Translations under genes and position numbers: made by a program | Assembly: GCF_035605935.1 (NCBI RefSeq) | Contig: NZ_DATNGK010000277.1 | Location: 1-64,000 of the forward strand | Length of the DNA stretch: 64,000 bases | Reading direction: 5' to 3' | Source of the DNA: Actinocrinis sp035605935 | GTDB taxonomy: Bacteria > Actinomycetota > Actinomycetes > Streptomycetales > Catenulisporaceae | The notes under the pieces: generated by a model | The model's input: the letters and a program-made list of their open reading frames with translations, nothing else | Told to the model about the DNA's origin: nothing | Database searches by the model: none | Part shown: positions 26,701 through 33,661 of the stretch, one piece after another | Layout: each line of letters begins with the position of its first letter | How positions within the stretch are numbered: position 1 is the first letter of the stretch

Positions 26701-28070
26701 CGGTAGACGTTGTAGCCGGTCACGCCGACCGCGTCGCTCGACGCGCCCCAGGTCAGCTTGATCTGCCCGGATTGCGGCTGCGTGTACTGGAGATTGCCCG
26801 GTGCGGTTGGCGGCGTCGCGCTTTGGCCGTTGCGCGTCACGCTGTTGCTGTTGGCGGACTGGTTGCCGGCCGCGTCACGGGCACGGACGTAGTACGTGAC
26901 GGTCTGGGTCGTCGGCGGACTGTCCGTGTATGTCAGAACGCTGCCGGGGACGCTGGTCAGCAGCGCGTTGTTCGCGTATACGTCGTAATTGCTCACGCCC
27001 ACGTTGTCCGTGGATGCTCCCCAGGTGAGCGTGACCTGGCCGTTGCCGGCCTGCGTGTAGGCCAGATTCGCCGGTGCGGTCGGCGGCTGGGTGTCGCCGG
27101 AAGTCGGGCCGTAGACCTGGAACTCGGAGATCTGCCCGGCCGGCCAGCCGGTGTTGGCGGTGATGTTCAGCCGCACGTACCGGGTCGTGGTCGAGTTGAA
27201 CGAGATCGTCACGGTGCTGCTGCTGGCCGGGTCGAAGGTGTAGCCCGCGGAGGCCACGATGTCGCGGAAGCTTGACCCGTCAGTGCTGCCTTGAACGGAA
27301 AGCGTCTCGGTGCGTGCGGCCCAGTTGGTCACCGGTGTCTGCAACACGACCTTGTTGATCGCGACCGAGGCGCCGAGGTCGACCTGTAGCCACTGCGGGA
27401 AGGCATTGTTGGTGCTCTCCCAGTAAGTGGACTGATTGCCGTCGGTGGCGTTGCTCGGCGGGTAGCTCTGGCTCGAGCCGCTGGCGGTGGTGTTCTTGCC
27501 CTGTGCGAGGTTGCTCGACGTGCTGGTCGACCCGTAGACCTCCAGCTCGGAGAGCTGCCCGGCGGGCCAGCCGGTGTTGGCGGTGATGTTGATCCGCAGG
27601 TATCGGGTGCTGGTCGCGCCGAGGCTGATGCTGACCGCGTCGCCCGAGTTCGGATCGAAGGTGTAGCCGGCCGAGGCGACGATCGTGGTGAAGCTGGAGT
27701 TGTCCAGGCTGCCCTGCACGGACAACGTCTCGGTACGGGCCCCCCAGCCGGTCGGCAGCTTGAGCACGACTTGGTTGACCGAGGTGCTGGCGCCCAGGTC
27801 GATCTGGGCCCACTGCGGGAAGGCGCTTGAGCCGTTGGTGCTCTCCCAGTACGAGGCCTGATCGCCGTCGTTGAGGTTGCTTGCGGCGTACTGGCCGTTG
27901 ACGCTGCTGGCCGTGGCGTTCTTGCCCAGCGCGAGATTGGTGCCGGCCGCGGCGGCGGGTGCGGCGTGCAACGCGGGCAGGACCGTGACGATGAGTCCGG
28001 CGAGTGCCAGCGCGGCGGTGCGCAGCCTCGCGGCGCGGCGAGGCGGGGCGGATCCGTGTCCTGTTCTCAT
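23745..28070 (-). CDS. Large secreted GH87 alpha-1,3-glucanase (mycodextranase type)
   Basis: 1441 residues; GAGGAAGAGG precedes the ATG. Order: signal peptide (to about 42); two discoidin domains (about 45-325) ending in very similar ARTETLSVQGS and TANTGWPAGQ segments; two fibronectin-III domains (about 330-510); a third discoidin-like domain (515-655); two CARDB domains (660-895); a CBM35-like region (about 900-1020); and a right-handed beta-helix (1030-1441). In the helix an ADG aspartate lies 23 and 24 residues before a DD pair (GDDSF), exactly the D1045/D1068/D1069 spacing of Bacillus Agl-KA alpha-1,3-glucanase. It should cut alpha-1,3-glucan in fungal walls. It is monocistronic. Confidence 0.87.
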   Translation of the reverse strand: MRTGHGSAPPRRAARLRTAALALAGLIVTVLPALHAAPAAAAGTNLALGKNATASSVNGQYAASNLNDGDQASYWESTNGSSAFPQWAQIDLGASTSVNQVVLKLPTGWGARTETLSVQGSLDNSSFTTIVASAGYTFDPNSGDAVSISLGATSTRYLRINITANTGWPAGQLSELEVYGSTSTSSNLAQGKNTTASGSSQSYPPSNATDGNQSTYWESTNNAFPQWLQVDLGASVAINKVVLQTPVTNWAARTETLSVQGSTDGSSFRDIVASAGYTFDPASSSTVTISFNSTTTRYVRLNITANTGWPAGQISEFQVYGPTSGDTQPPTAPANLAYTQAGNGQVTLTWGASTDNVGVSNYDVYANNALLTSVPGSVLTYTDSPPTTQTVTYYVRARDAAGNQSANSNSVTRNGQSATPPTAPGNLQYTQPQSGQIKLTWGASSDAVGVTGYNVYRNSSKIASVSGSTLTYTDSISDTLTASYYVTATNAAGLESSPSNTVTRTGSGGNSTNLALNKPIDGTPYTYTYAPANADDGDATTYFEGSSYPSNLTVHLGANADITSVVVKLNPAAAWSARTQTIAVLGREQSATAFSTLVSARSYSFDPNSNQNSVTIPVTARVADVEISITSNSGAPGGQCAELQVFGTPAPNPDLTVASSSWTPSAPVETDSITASAVVQNAGTAASVATDVNFYLGSNKIASTSVGALAPGATQTVTASLGTQSAGTYQLKTTVDESKKNFELQNNQSYTNPTGLAVKPVQSSDLVAASVNWTPGNPAAGNSVDFTVALKNQGTIATDSGAHNITLTLLDSNGNTVKTLIGAYNGTLASGASANVDMGTWTATNGKYTAHTVIAVDANELPVKQGNNTSDTAIFVGQGANMPYDMYEAENGQLGGGATVIGPNRTIGDLAGEASGRKAVTLNGTGDSISWTSRESTNTFDLRYSIPDASAGGGINATLDLYANGTLVEPLSLTSHYAWLYGAETGPGDSPGAGSPRHIYDESGFLLPTSYPKGTVFKLQKDSSNSSQYAVDFMNLEQASQIANPDPAHLVVPAGFTQQDVQNAIDTVIQDSTGAHTGVYLPAGQYSLTGRLTVYGKAVKIVGAGVWYTQFVAPQSQTNTDTGWDVQSTANGSSFSGFAWFGNYTTRQDGPGHTFQLTNISNITIDNLWIEHNVVGVWGLTAVKNSTFTNLRIRDTLADGINLTNGSQGNLISNDEARTTGDDSFALFAAQDSCSGCKETGNTIQNVTALTPWRAAGVAIYGGFNNTVQNFYVADTLCYPGLTVSSLNFGFAFEGFEDSPPTTIANFSLARDGGHFWGNQAFGAIWMFSATNPFQGIRINDSTITDPTYTGIMFQTDYVGNTAQYPFQDTVFTNTTITGAHADNDGFGNGKSGFGVWANPLPEAGQGPPVGSVTFNHLVESDNDVNIQNTSTSTFTITVNP

Positions 28071-28346
28071 CCTCTTCCTCTGGCGGAACGTTGGGACGTG
28101 GGTGACGGAGAGCGCCGAGGACGTCGTCAGTCCGCGCTTTACGACCTCGTCGACGTGGTGCGTGGAACTGCGCTAGTCAGTAAATTGCAGATATAGCAGG
28201 GACGATTGACTAGTAGATGATGAGTTTTTGCGAGATACTAGCTGGAAGTTACATACGTGTGACGCGTTGGTCAATGGCCCGGGTTAGTCGCCTCGCATCC
28301 CAGCCACGGCGACGCGTACGCGTGGCACACTGGGAGCAGGCTGCAT

Positions 28347-28360
28347 CTACAAGCGTGTAG
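28347..28360. promoter_or_regulatory. BlaI operator (autoregulatory)
   Basis: CTACA-AGCG-TGTAG, 58 bases before the BlaI ATG, matches the TACA/TGTA half-sites of BlaI/MecI operators. It lies in a 348-base gap shared with GH87. The gap also holds an AT-rich pocket (about 28182-28256) and CTAGTCA/TGACTAG inverted arms (28173-28179, 28207-28213). Confidence 0.7.
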
Positions 28361-28418
28361 TTGTAGCCGGTATCGCACGCTCTGGTCTTCGTGCGCTGTA
28401 ATCTTCGGAGGTTTTCGG

Positions 28419-28841
28419 ATGCTGCCGGCGGCCGGCTCGGACGGCGTACCGCGTCGGGCACGCGGCGCGCTCGAAGCGGCGATCATGGACGTGCTGTGGC
28501 GCGCGCAGGGGCCGTTGAGTCCCGGCGAGGTGCGCGACCTGCTCGGCACCTGCGCCGATGCCGAAGCGCGGGCGCTTTCCTACAGCACGGTCGTCACGAT
28601 CCTCACGCGCCTGCACGGCAAGAAGATGCTTGCGCGCACGCGCGTGGGTCGTTCCTTTCAGTACGCGCCGCTGGCTGACGCGGCAGGCCTCGAAGCCCGG
28701 CGGCTGAGCGCGCTGCTCGACGGCTCCGCCGACCGCGCCGCCGTGCTTTCCCGCTTCGTCGCCGATCTGTCGGACAGCGACGAGGAACTGCTGCGTCGAC
28801 TGCTCGGCCCGACCTCGAGCGTCGACGACGCGAGGCGGTGA
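28419..28841 (+). CDS. blaI: BlaI/MecI-family repressor
   Basis: 140 residues from an ATG seven bases after GGAGG. The N-terminal winged helix (about 12-85) shows the family pattern LEAAIMDVLWRAQGPLSPGEV and LSYSTVVTILTRLHGKKML. The C-terminal helices form the dimer region that is cut during induction. BlaI repressors hold back genes until a partner M56 protease signals wall damage or antibiotic; here that protease is encoded six bases downstream. Operators of the same type occur in front of this gene and in tandem in front of dedA. Confidence 0.93.
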   Translation: MLPAAGSDGVPRRARGALEAAIMDVLWRAQGPLSPGEVRDLLGTCADAEARALSYSTVVTILTRLHGKKMLARTRVGRSFQYAPLADAAGLEARRLSALLDGSADRAAVLSRFVADLSDSDEELLRRLLGPTSSVDDARR

Positions 28842-28847
28842 CGCCGC

Positions 28848-29840
28848 GTGGCCGTTCCGCTCGTCCTCTGCCTCACTTTGCTCTTTCCGTTGATCGCGCA
28901 GCTGCTGGCGCGCCCAATCGCGGCACGCGTCGACCCGCGTTGGGCGACCTGGCTGCTGACCGGGGTGGCGGTCGCGCTCGCCGCGACCAGCGGCGCGGCG
29001 CTGACCCTCGTCGCGCTGGCCGCGGTGATCAAGGTCCCGCTCATCGCCCAGCTCGGCCGCTGGTCGCCCGCCATCATCGACCGCGGGGATCCGACCAGCA
29101 CCGTGGTCGCGATCATCGCCGGGATACTGCTGGGCACGGCCCTCACCGCGGTGGTGCGATTCGCCGTGCGACGCGGGCAAGCCCTGGTCGAGGCGTTCCG
29201 GCACGCTCGCGGGCTGCCGGGGCGCGGCCAACTCGTGGTCACCCGCGATGCGACGGCTGACGCGTACACGGTGCCTGGCCGCCCCGGTCGCATCGTCGTT
29301 TCGGCCGGAATGCTGGACACGCTGGACGACGCGGGCCGCGCCGCGCTGCTCGCCCACGAGCGCGCGCACCTCGTCGGTCGCCATTACGCCTTCACCAGCG
29401 TCGCGCGCCTCGCCGCGGCCGCGAATCCGCTGCTGAGGCCGGTCGCAGACGCGGTCGAATACACGGTCGAGCGCTGGGCCGACGAGCGCGCCGCCCAAGC
29501 GGTCGGCGACCGGCGGCTGGTCGCCGAGACGATCGCGCGCGCGGCTATCGCCGCCAAGCACCACGACGCGCGCCGAGCCCCGGCCGCGGCCCTCGGCGCG
29601 GTCTTCGCGTGGATCGGTGCGCCGCGCTTCGTGCCGAAGCACTCCCGGCGGCCCGCCGTGCGCGCCGCCGGACCGGTACCGCGTCGGGTCGCCGCGCTGC
29701 TCGCGCCCCCGTTGGGACGCCGCTGGATCCTGCAAGCCGCCGTCGCGGTGATCGCGATCATCGCCGGTCTCTGCGCACTCGACGCCGCACACGATCTGCA
29801 CGAACTCCTGGAATCCGCGAGCTACGTGCCGCATCACTGA
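28848..29840 (+). CDS. BlaR1/MecR1-like M56 membrane metalloprotease
   Basis: 330 residues from a GTG six bases after the blaI stop, so probably coupled. Hydrophobic segments lie near residues 1-22, 33-62, 85-105 and 293-313. The zinc site HERAH (HExxH) is in LLAHERAHLVGRHYAF, with a downstream ERWADERAA helix that may supply the third ligand. There is no penicillin-binding sensor domain after the last helix, unlike staphylococcal BlaR1; this short form is common in actinobacteria. It should sense an envelope signal and inactivate BlaI by proteolysis. Confidence 0.88.
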   Translation: MAVPLVLCLTLLFPLIAQLLARPIAARVDPRWATWLLTGVAVALAATSGAALTLVALAAVIKVPLIAQLGRWSPAIIDRGDPTSTVVAIIAGILLGTALTAVVRFAVRRGQALVEAFRHARGLPGRGQLVVTRDATADAYTVPGRPGRIVVSAGMLDTLDDAGRAALLAHERAHLVGRHYAFTSVARLAAAANPLLRPVADAVEYTVERWADERAAQAVGDRRLVAETIARAAIAAKHHDARRAPAAALGAVFAWIGAPRFVPKHSRRPAVRAAGPVPRRVAALLAPPLGRRWILQAAVAVIAIIAGLCALDAAHDLHELLESASYVPHH

Positions 29841-29880
29841 CGCCGTCGCGATCGCGCCTTCGAGTGCACGGAGCGGCCGT

Positions 29881-29899
29881 TGTCCCGCTCAACGGGACA
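29881..29899. repeat. Dispersed 19-bp palindrome, solitary copy 2
   Basis: TGTCCCGCTCAACGGGACA, 40 bases after the M56 stop. Same family as 3869, 55556 and 63232-63434. It could also serve as the terminator between the M56 gene and dedA. Confidence 0.75.
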
Positions 29900-29973
29900 C
29901 CGCCGGCCAGGTCGCTGTGACGGAACCCTGACAGTCCGGGTGCGGATCCGGCAAACGCCGAGCCACCCAATCA

Positions 29974-30008
29974 TCTACACTCTTGTAGAAGTTCTACATC
30001 TTTGTAGA
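29974..30008. promoter_or_regulatory. Tandem BlaI operators before dedA
   Basis: TCTACA-CTCT-TGTAGA (29974-29989) and TCTACA-TCTT-TGTAGA (29993-30008) have perfect 6-bp arms and centres 19 bp apart, 35 bases before the dedA start. They are stronger matches than the site before blaI. They place dedA and the coupled PAP2 gene under BlaI. Confidence 0.85.
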
Positions 30009-30042
30009 TGATGCGCGCCCGCACGGTAAGGAAGAAGAGGTC

Positions 30043-30777
30043 GTGCCGAACCCCGCTCTGCTCACCCTCGCGACGCACTTCGTATCGCATGCCGCCGAAT
30101 CCGGCGGCCGGGTCCTGGCCTTCAACCCGCTGGACTCCACCTCGTGGCTCTCCAGCCTCGGCGCCCTCGGCGTGTTCCTGGTCCTGTTCGCGGAGACCGG
30201 CCTGCTCATCGGCTTCTTCCTGCCGGGTGACTCGCTGCTGTTCACCGCCGGCCTGCTATGCACGGCGGGAACCCACGCCGTGCACCTCTCTCTTCCGGCT
30301 GTACTGCTCGCCGCGGCGGCCGGAGCGCTACTCGGCGCGCAGACCGGATTCTGGCTCGGCCAGCGCGGCGGACGGGTGCTGCTCGCGCGGTCCAAGAACC
30401 GGCATCTGCGCGCCGGCGTCGAGCGCGCCGAGGAGATCCTCGAACGCTACGGATACGGCAAGGCGATCGTGCTGGCCCGGTTCATTCCTGTGGTGCGCAC
30501 GGTGCTCAATCCGATGGCCGGCGCGCTGGAAGTGCCGACTCGTGTCTTCACGTTGTGGCAGGTGGTCGGCGGGTTAGTCTGGTCGCTGGGTGTGACCCTC
30601 GCCGGTTACGGGCTTGGCTCCAGCATCCCGAGCATCGACAAGTACCTGCTGCCGATCATCGCCGTCATCGTCCTGGTCTCGCTCAGCCCGCTCGCGATTG
30701 AGCTGCTGCGCCGCCGCCGGGCCGGCGCGTCAGAGCCCGTATCCCACGCTAGGCACGCGGCATCGGAGGACAGCTAA
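30043..30777 (+). CDS. dedA: DedA-family membrane protein (putative undecaprenyl-phosphate flippase)
   Basis: 244 residues from a GTG preceded by AAGGAAGAAGAGG. DedA signatures are clear: FAETGLLIGFFLPGDSLLFTAG (re-entrant region 1) and GYGKAIVLARFIPVVRTVLNPMAG (region 2, with the conserved arginines), plus several membrane helices and a charged tail. Recent work on the family (UptA, PopT) shows that DedA or DUF368 proteins return undecaprenyl phosphate across the membrane for wall synthesis. It overlaps the PAP2 gene by one base (TAATG). Two BlaI operators precede it, so expression should rise under wall stress. Confidence 0.92.
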   Translation: MPNPALLTLATHFVSHAAESGGRVLAFNPLDSTSWLSSLGALGVFLVLFAETGLLIGFFLPGDSLLFTAGLLCTAGTHAVHLSLPAVLLAAAAGALLGAQTGFWLGQRGGRVLLARSKNRHLRAGVERAEEILERYGYGKAIVLARFIPVVRTVLNPMAGALEVPTRVFTLWQVVGGLVWSLGVTLAGYGLGSSIPSIDKYLLPIIAVIVLVSLSPLAIELLRRRRAGASEPVSHARHAASEDS

Positions 30778-31349
30778 TGAGTGGCGCAGGCGTTGATGGC
30801 AGCTGGTACTTGGACGTCACTGACTGGGCCAAGCACAGCCATTGGCTCAGCGGTGCGATGAACGTCTATACGACCGTCAGCATCGGCGTGCTCGGGCTGC
30901 TGGTGCTCTGGGCCTGGTGGCGCAGCCGCGGCCAGACGGACAACCCGCTGGTCAGGCTCGGCGCGGTCGCGGTGGGTGTCGCGGTGGCGGTAGGCGCGAA
31001 CGAACTGGTCAAGGCGCTGGTGCACGAGCGGCGGCCGTGCTTGAGCTTGCCGCAGGCGTACACTGTCATCGCTTGCCCCGGCCCGACCGACTACTCATTC
31101 CCGTCTAACCACACCGCCCTCGCCGGCGCGCTCGTCGCCGCGCTGTTCTTCTTCAGCTGGCGGCTCGGCCTGGTTGGTCTGGTTCTCGCGCTGATCGAGG
31201 GTTTCTCACGGGTCTACCTCGGCGAGCACTACCCGCATGACGTAGTGGCCGGCCTGCTGCTCGGACTGGTCGTGACGGCCGCCGTCGCCCGCGTGCTCAG
31301 CCCGCTGACCGTGCACTGGCTTGCCCGCCGAGAACAGCAGGCCCACTAG
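30777..31349 (+). CDS. PAP2-family membrane phosphatase (BacA/PgpB-like role likely)
   Basis: 190 residues. The ATG overlaps the dedA stop by one base. The three acid-phosphatase motifs are present: K-x6-RP (KALVHERRP), PSNH (FPSNHTALAG) and SR-x5-H-x3-D (SRVYLGEHYPHD), set among five to six membrane helices. Membrane PAP2 enzymes dephosphorylate undecaprenyl pyrophosphate or phosphatidylglycerol phosphate on the outer face. Coupling to dedA favours lipid-carrier recycling: the phosphatase makes undecaprenyl phosphate and DedA moves it inwards. The exact substrate is not shown by sequence. Confidence 0.88.
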   Translation: MSGAGVDGSWYLDVTDWAKHSHWLSGAMNVYTTVSIGVLGLLVLWAWWRSRGQTDNPLVRLGAVAVGVAVAVGANELVKALVHERRPCLSLPQAYTVIACPGPTDYSFPSNHTALAGALVAALFFFSWRLGLVGLVLALIEGFSRVYLGEHYPHDVVAGLLLGLVVTAAVARVLSPLTVHWLARREQQAH

Positions 31350-31427
31350 GCGCGTGTAGGCGTCAGCCTTTACCCACCCCAAAACGTCGCCGCCGACCAC
31401 GCCCCTTGCCGGCAGCGGCGAAAGATC

Positions 31428-31479
31428 GGCGCTCCGTGCCCCCGAGGAATAGAACACATTCCTCCGGGCACGGAGCGCC
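31428..31479. terminator. Bidirectional terminator hairpin
   Basis: A 14-bp GC-rich stem (from 31428 and to 31479) extends through a 1-2 base bulge into a further 7-bp stem, with a 7-base loop. It lies between the convergent PAP2 and VOC genes. Confidence 0.8.
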
Positions 31480-31505
31480 GCTCGAACCGACCTGAACCTG
31501 CCGCG

Positions 31506-31853
31506 TCAGCCGGCGTCCTGCACGAGCCCGATCGGGTTGCCGTCCGAGTCCCGCACGCTGGCGACCAAGCGGCCGCCGCCGACGTCCCGGACCTCCTCGA
31601 CCGTCTCGGCCCCGGCCTCCAGCAGCGCGGCCAGGCTCGCCTTGATGTCGTCCACGTGCGCGTACGGCAGCGGTCCGGTCATGTGCTTGGAGTTGGCCTT
31701 CGGGACCAGCCCGATGTCCTGGCCGGCCACCTTGTAGCCGATGTAGTACGGCGAGTCGGCGATCGGCTGCGCCGCCAGCAGCTTGTTGAACTGCTCCTTC
31801 GCCCGGCCCATGTCCTCGACCGGGAAGAGGATCGTCTGAATGCCCTTGCTCAC
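31506..31853 (-). CDS. VOC-superfamily (glyoxalase-like) protein
   Basis: 115 residues from a GTG six bases after AAGGAG; the longer frame to 31976 would run into the chitinase promoter. One betaalphabetabetabeta vicinal-oxygen-chelate unit repeats twice: IQTILFPVEDMGRAKEQFNKLL and YAHVDDIKASLAALLEAGA, ending in VRDSDGNPIGLVQ. Such small VOC proteins include glyoxalases, bleomycin- or fosfomycin-resistance proteins and orphan members. The N-terminal metal His is not in its usual position, so activity is uncertain. It is divergent from the chitinase gene. Confidence 0.8.
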   Translation of the reverse strand: MSKGIQTILFPVEDMGRAKEQFNKLLAAQPIADSPYYIGYKVAGQDIGLVPKANSKHMTGPLPYAHVDDIKASLAALLEAGAETVEEVRDVGGGRLVASVRDSDGNPIGLVQDAG

Positions 31854-31969
31854 GGTGATCTCCTTGTTGATGACTCTTCGTCTGTTGACGTCCCGCCGGC
31901 GTGTATTCACCGTAAATCCGCGGCGAGCGGGTCCGCTTCTCGAATCCTGATCGATCGCCGCGGCCGTCC

Positions 31970-31998
31970 TTGACACCTCCTGTGGTCTAGTCCAATCT
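31970..31998 (+). promoter_or_regulatory. Chitinase promoter with embedded DasR-like (dre) site
   Basis: TTGACA (31970-31975), a 17-base spacer and CAATCT (31993-31998). The spacer holds TGGTCTAGTCCA (31983-31994), which matches the DasR response-element core TGGTCTAGACCA at 11 of 12 positions. Overlap with the promoter fits repression relieved by glucosamine-6-phosphate, as in Streptomyces chi genes. Confidence 0.82.
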
Positions 31999-32061
31999 GC
32001 CTACTGTCACCTATTACCGCCCGCGAAGCGGCGTCGTCGCGGCTGCCTGCCTGGAGAGACC

Positions 32062-33579
32062 ATGACGCCGCGCCGCAAACGACTTGTGTCCGCGATCGGC
32101 ATCACGACGCTGATGAGCGCCGGTCTGGCCACCGCCGTCGCCCTCGCCACCCCCGCGACCGCCGCCGCCACCAACCTGCTCACCAATGCCGGTTTCGAGA
32201 CCGGCGATCTGTCCGGATGGACCTGCGACCCCGGCACCGCCTCCGTGGTCGGCAGTCCTGCGCACTCCGGTTCGCACGCATTGGCCGGCACGCCCAGCAG
32301 CTCTGCCGATGCGCAGTGCACGCAGACCGTCTCAGTTCAGCCGAACACCGCCTACACCCTGTCGGGTTACGTGCAGGGCTCATACGTGTACATCGGCGTG
32401 ACCGGCGGTACGAGCACCTGGACGCCTTCCGCGTCGAGCTACTCGAATCTGTCCGTGTCCTTCACCACTGGTGCGTCGCAGACGTCTGTGCAGGTATTCG
32501 TGCACGGCTGGTACGCGCAGCCCACCTACTACGCGGACGACCTCGCACTGACTGGACCGGCCGGGCCTACGCCCTCCTCCTCTCCGTCCGTCAGCCCGTC
32601 GCGCAGCCCGAGCCCGTCGCCCTCACCGTCAAAATCGCCCTCTTCCTCGCCATCGAGCAGCCCCTCCGCGAGCCCCACTGGGACGGTGTCCCCGCCGCCC
32701 AACGAGAACTGGCGCGTGGCGCCATACATCGACATCACCATGGCGAGCCCGACCCTGGCCCAGATCGAGCAGGCCACCGGCCAGAAGACCTTCACCCTGG
32801 CCTTTGTCCTCGGTGACAGCTCGGCCTGCGACCCGTCCTGGGGCGGCACCATCTCGCTGACCGACTCGCGAATCCTCGGCGAGATCAATGCGCTGCGGGC
32901 CCTCGGTGGCGACGTCGCGGTGTCCTTCGGCGGAGCGCAGGGCCCGTATCTGGAGACCACCTGCGCCGGCTCTTCGCAGCTCGCCGCCGCGTACGAGAAG
33001 GTCATCGACACGCTGAAGGTCACGCACATCGACTTCGACATCGAGGCCGCCACCAACACCGACATGGTGAACACCGCCATCGCGCAGGTCCAACGCGACC
33101 GGCCGGGCACCGTGGTCAGCTATACCCTCGAGGTCCAGGCCGCCACCTACGGCCTCACCCCAATCCTCGGCGTGCAGGTGCTGCAGAACGCGGTCTCGCA
33201 CGGCGTGCAGGTCGGCATCGTCAACCCGATGACCATGGACTTCGCCCCGGACGGCGACTGGGGCACCTCGGTGATCGAGGCGGCGCAGTCGACGGAGGGT
33301 CAGCTGGCGAGCATCTGGCCGAACCTGAGCTCGTCGCAGCTCTACGCGATGCTCGGCGTGACCCCGATGATCGGCGACAACGACACCGGCCCGGTCTTCA
33401 CCATCGCCGACGGGCAGCAGCTGCTCTCCTGGGCGCAGTCGCACCACATCGGCCGGCTCGCGTTCTGGTCCGAGGGCCGCGACAACGGCAACTGCTCCGG
33501 CGGCGTCTCGCCGACGTGCAGCGGCATCTCGCAGTCCCTGTATCAGTTCACTTCCATCTTCCACGGCTTCACCGGCTGA
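32062..33579 (+). CDS. Secreted GH18 chitinase with N-terminal carbohydrate-binding domain
   Basis: 505 residues. The signal peptide ends near TAAA (about 36). Residues 37-168 form a jelly-roll carbohydrate-binding module (NLLTNAGFETGDLSGW...). A Ser/Pro linker follows (170-215) and then a GH18 barrel (220-505) starting with VAPYIDITM. The catalytic strand reads D324-F-D326-I-E328, with E328 as the proton donor; the first Asp of the full DxxDxDxE motif is absent, as in some family members. It should hydrolyse chitin by substrate-assisted catalysis. The dre-like promoter ties it to N-acetylglucosamine signalling. Confidence 0.9.
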   Translation: MTPRRKRLVSAIGITTLMSAGLATAVALATPATAAATNLLTNAGFETGDLSGWTCDPGTASVVGSPAHSGSHALAGTPSSSADAQCTQTVSVQPNTAYTLSGYVQGSYVYIGVTGGTSTWTPSASSYSNLSVSFTTGASQTSVQVFVHGWYAQPTYYADDLALTGPAGPTPSSSPSVSPSRSPSPSPSPSKSPSSSPSSSPSASPTGTVSPPPNENWRVAPYIDITMASPTLAQIEQATGQKTFTLAFVLGDSSACDPSWGGTISLTDSRILGEINALRALGGDVAVSFGGAQGPYLETTCAGSSQLAAAYEKVIDTLKVTHIDFDIEAATNTDMVNTAIAQVQRDRPGTVVSYTLEVQAATYGLTPILGVQVLQNAVSHGVQVGIVNPMTMDFAPDGDWGTSVIEAAQSTEGQLASIWPNLSSSQLYAMLGVTPMIGDNDTGPVFTIADGQQLLSWAQSHHIGRLAFWSEGRDNGNCSGGVSPTCSGISQSLYQFTSIFHGFTG

Positions 33580-33580
33580 C

Positions 33581-33639
33581 CTCCTGAACGGCGCGACCCC
33601 GGGCGACGTGGGGCAGTCCGGGGTCGCGCCGTTCAGGAG
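33581..33639. terminator. Strong bidirectional terminator
   Basis: Perfect 22-bp arms (33581-33602 with 33618-33639) around a 15-base loop, starting two bases after the chitinase stop and ahead of the convergent PhyH stop. Confidence 0.88.
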
Positions 33640-33661
33640 CGCTGTGTTCCCTGAGCTTCCG

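Noticed and set aside
25476..27275. 599-codon plus-strand frame opposite the GH87 gene
   Set aside because: Shadow of the GH87 coding strand; Arg/Val/Gly-rich translation with no domain pattern.
28173..28213. CTAGTCA/TGACTAG inverted arms upstream of GH87 as an operator
   Set aside because: Only 7-bp arms with a 27-base gap and no family precedent; mentioned as content of the gap but not called.
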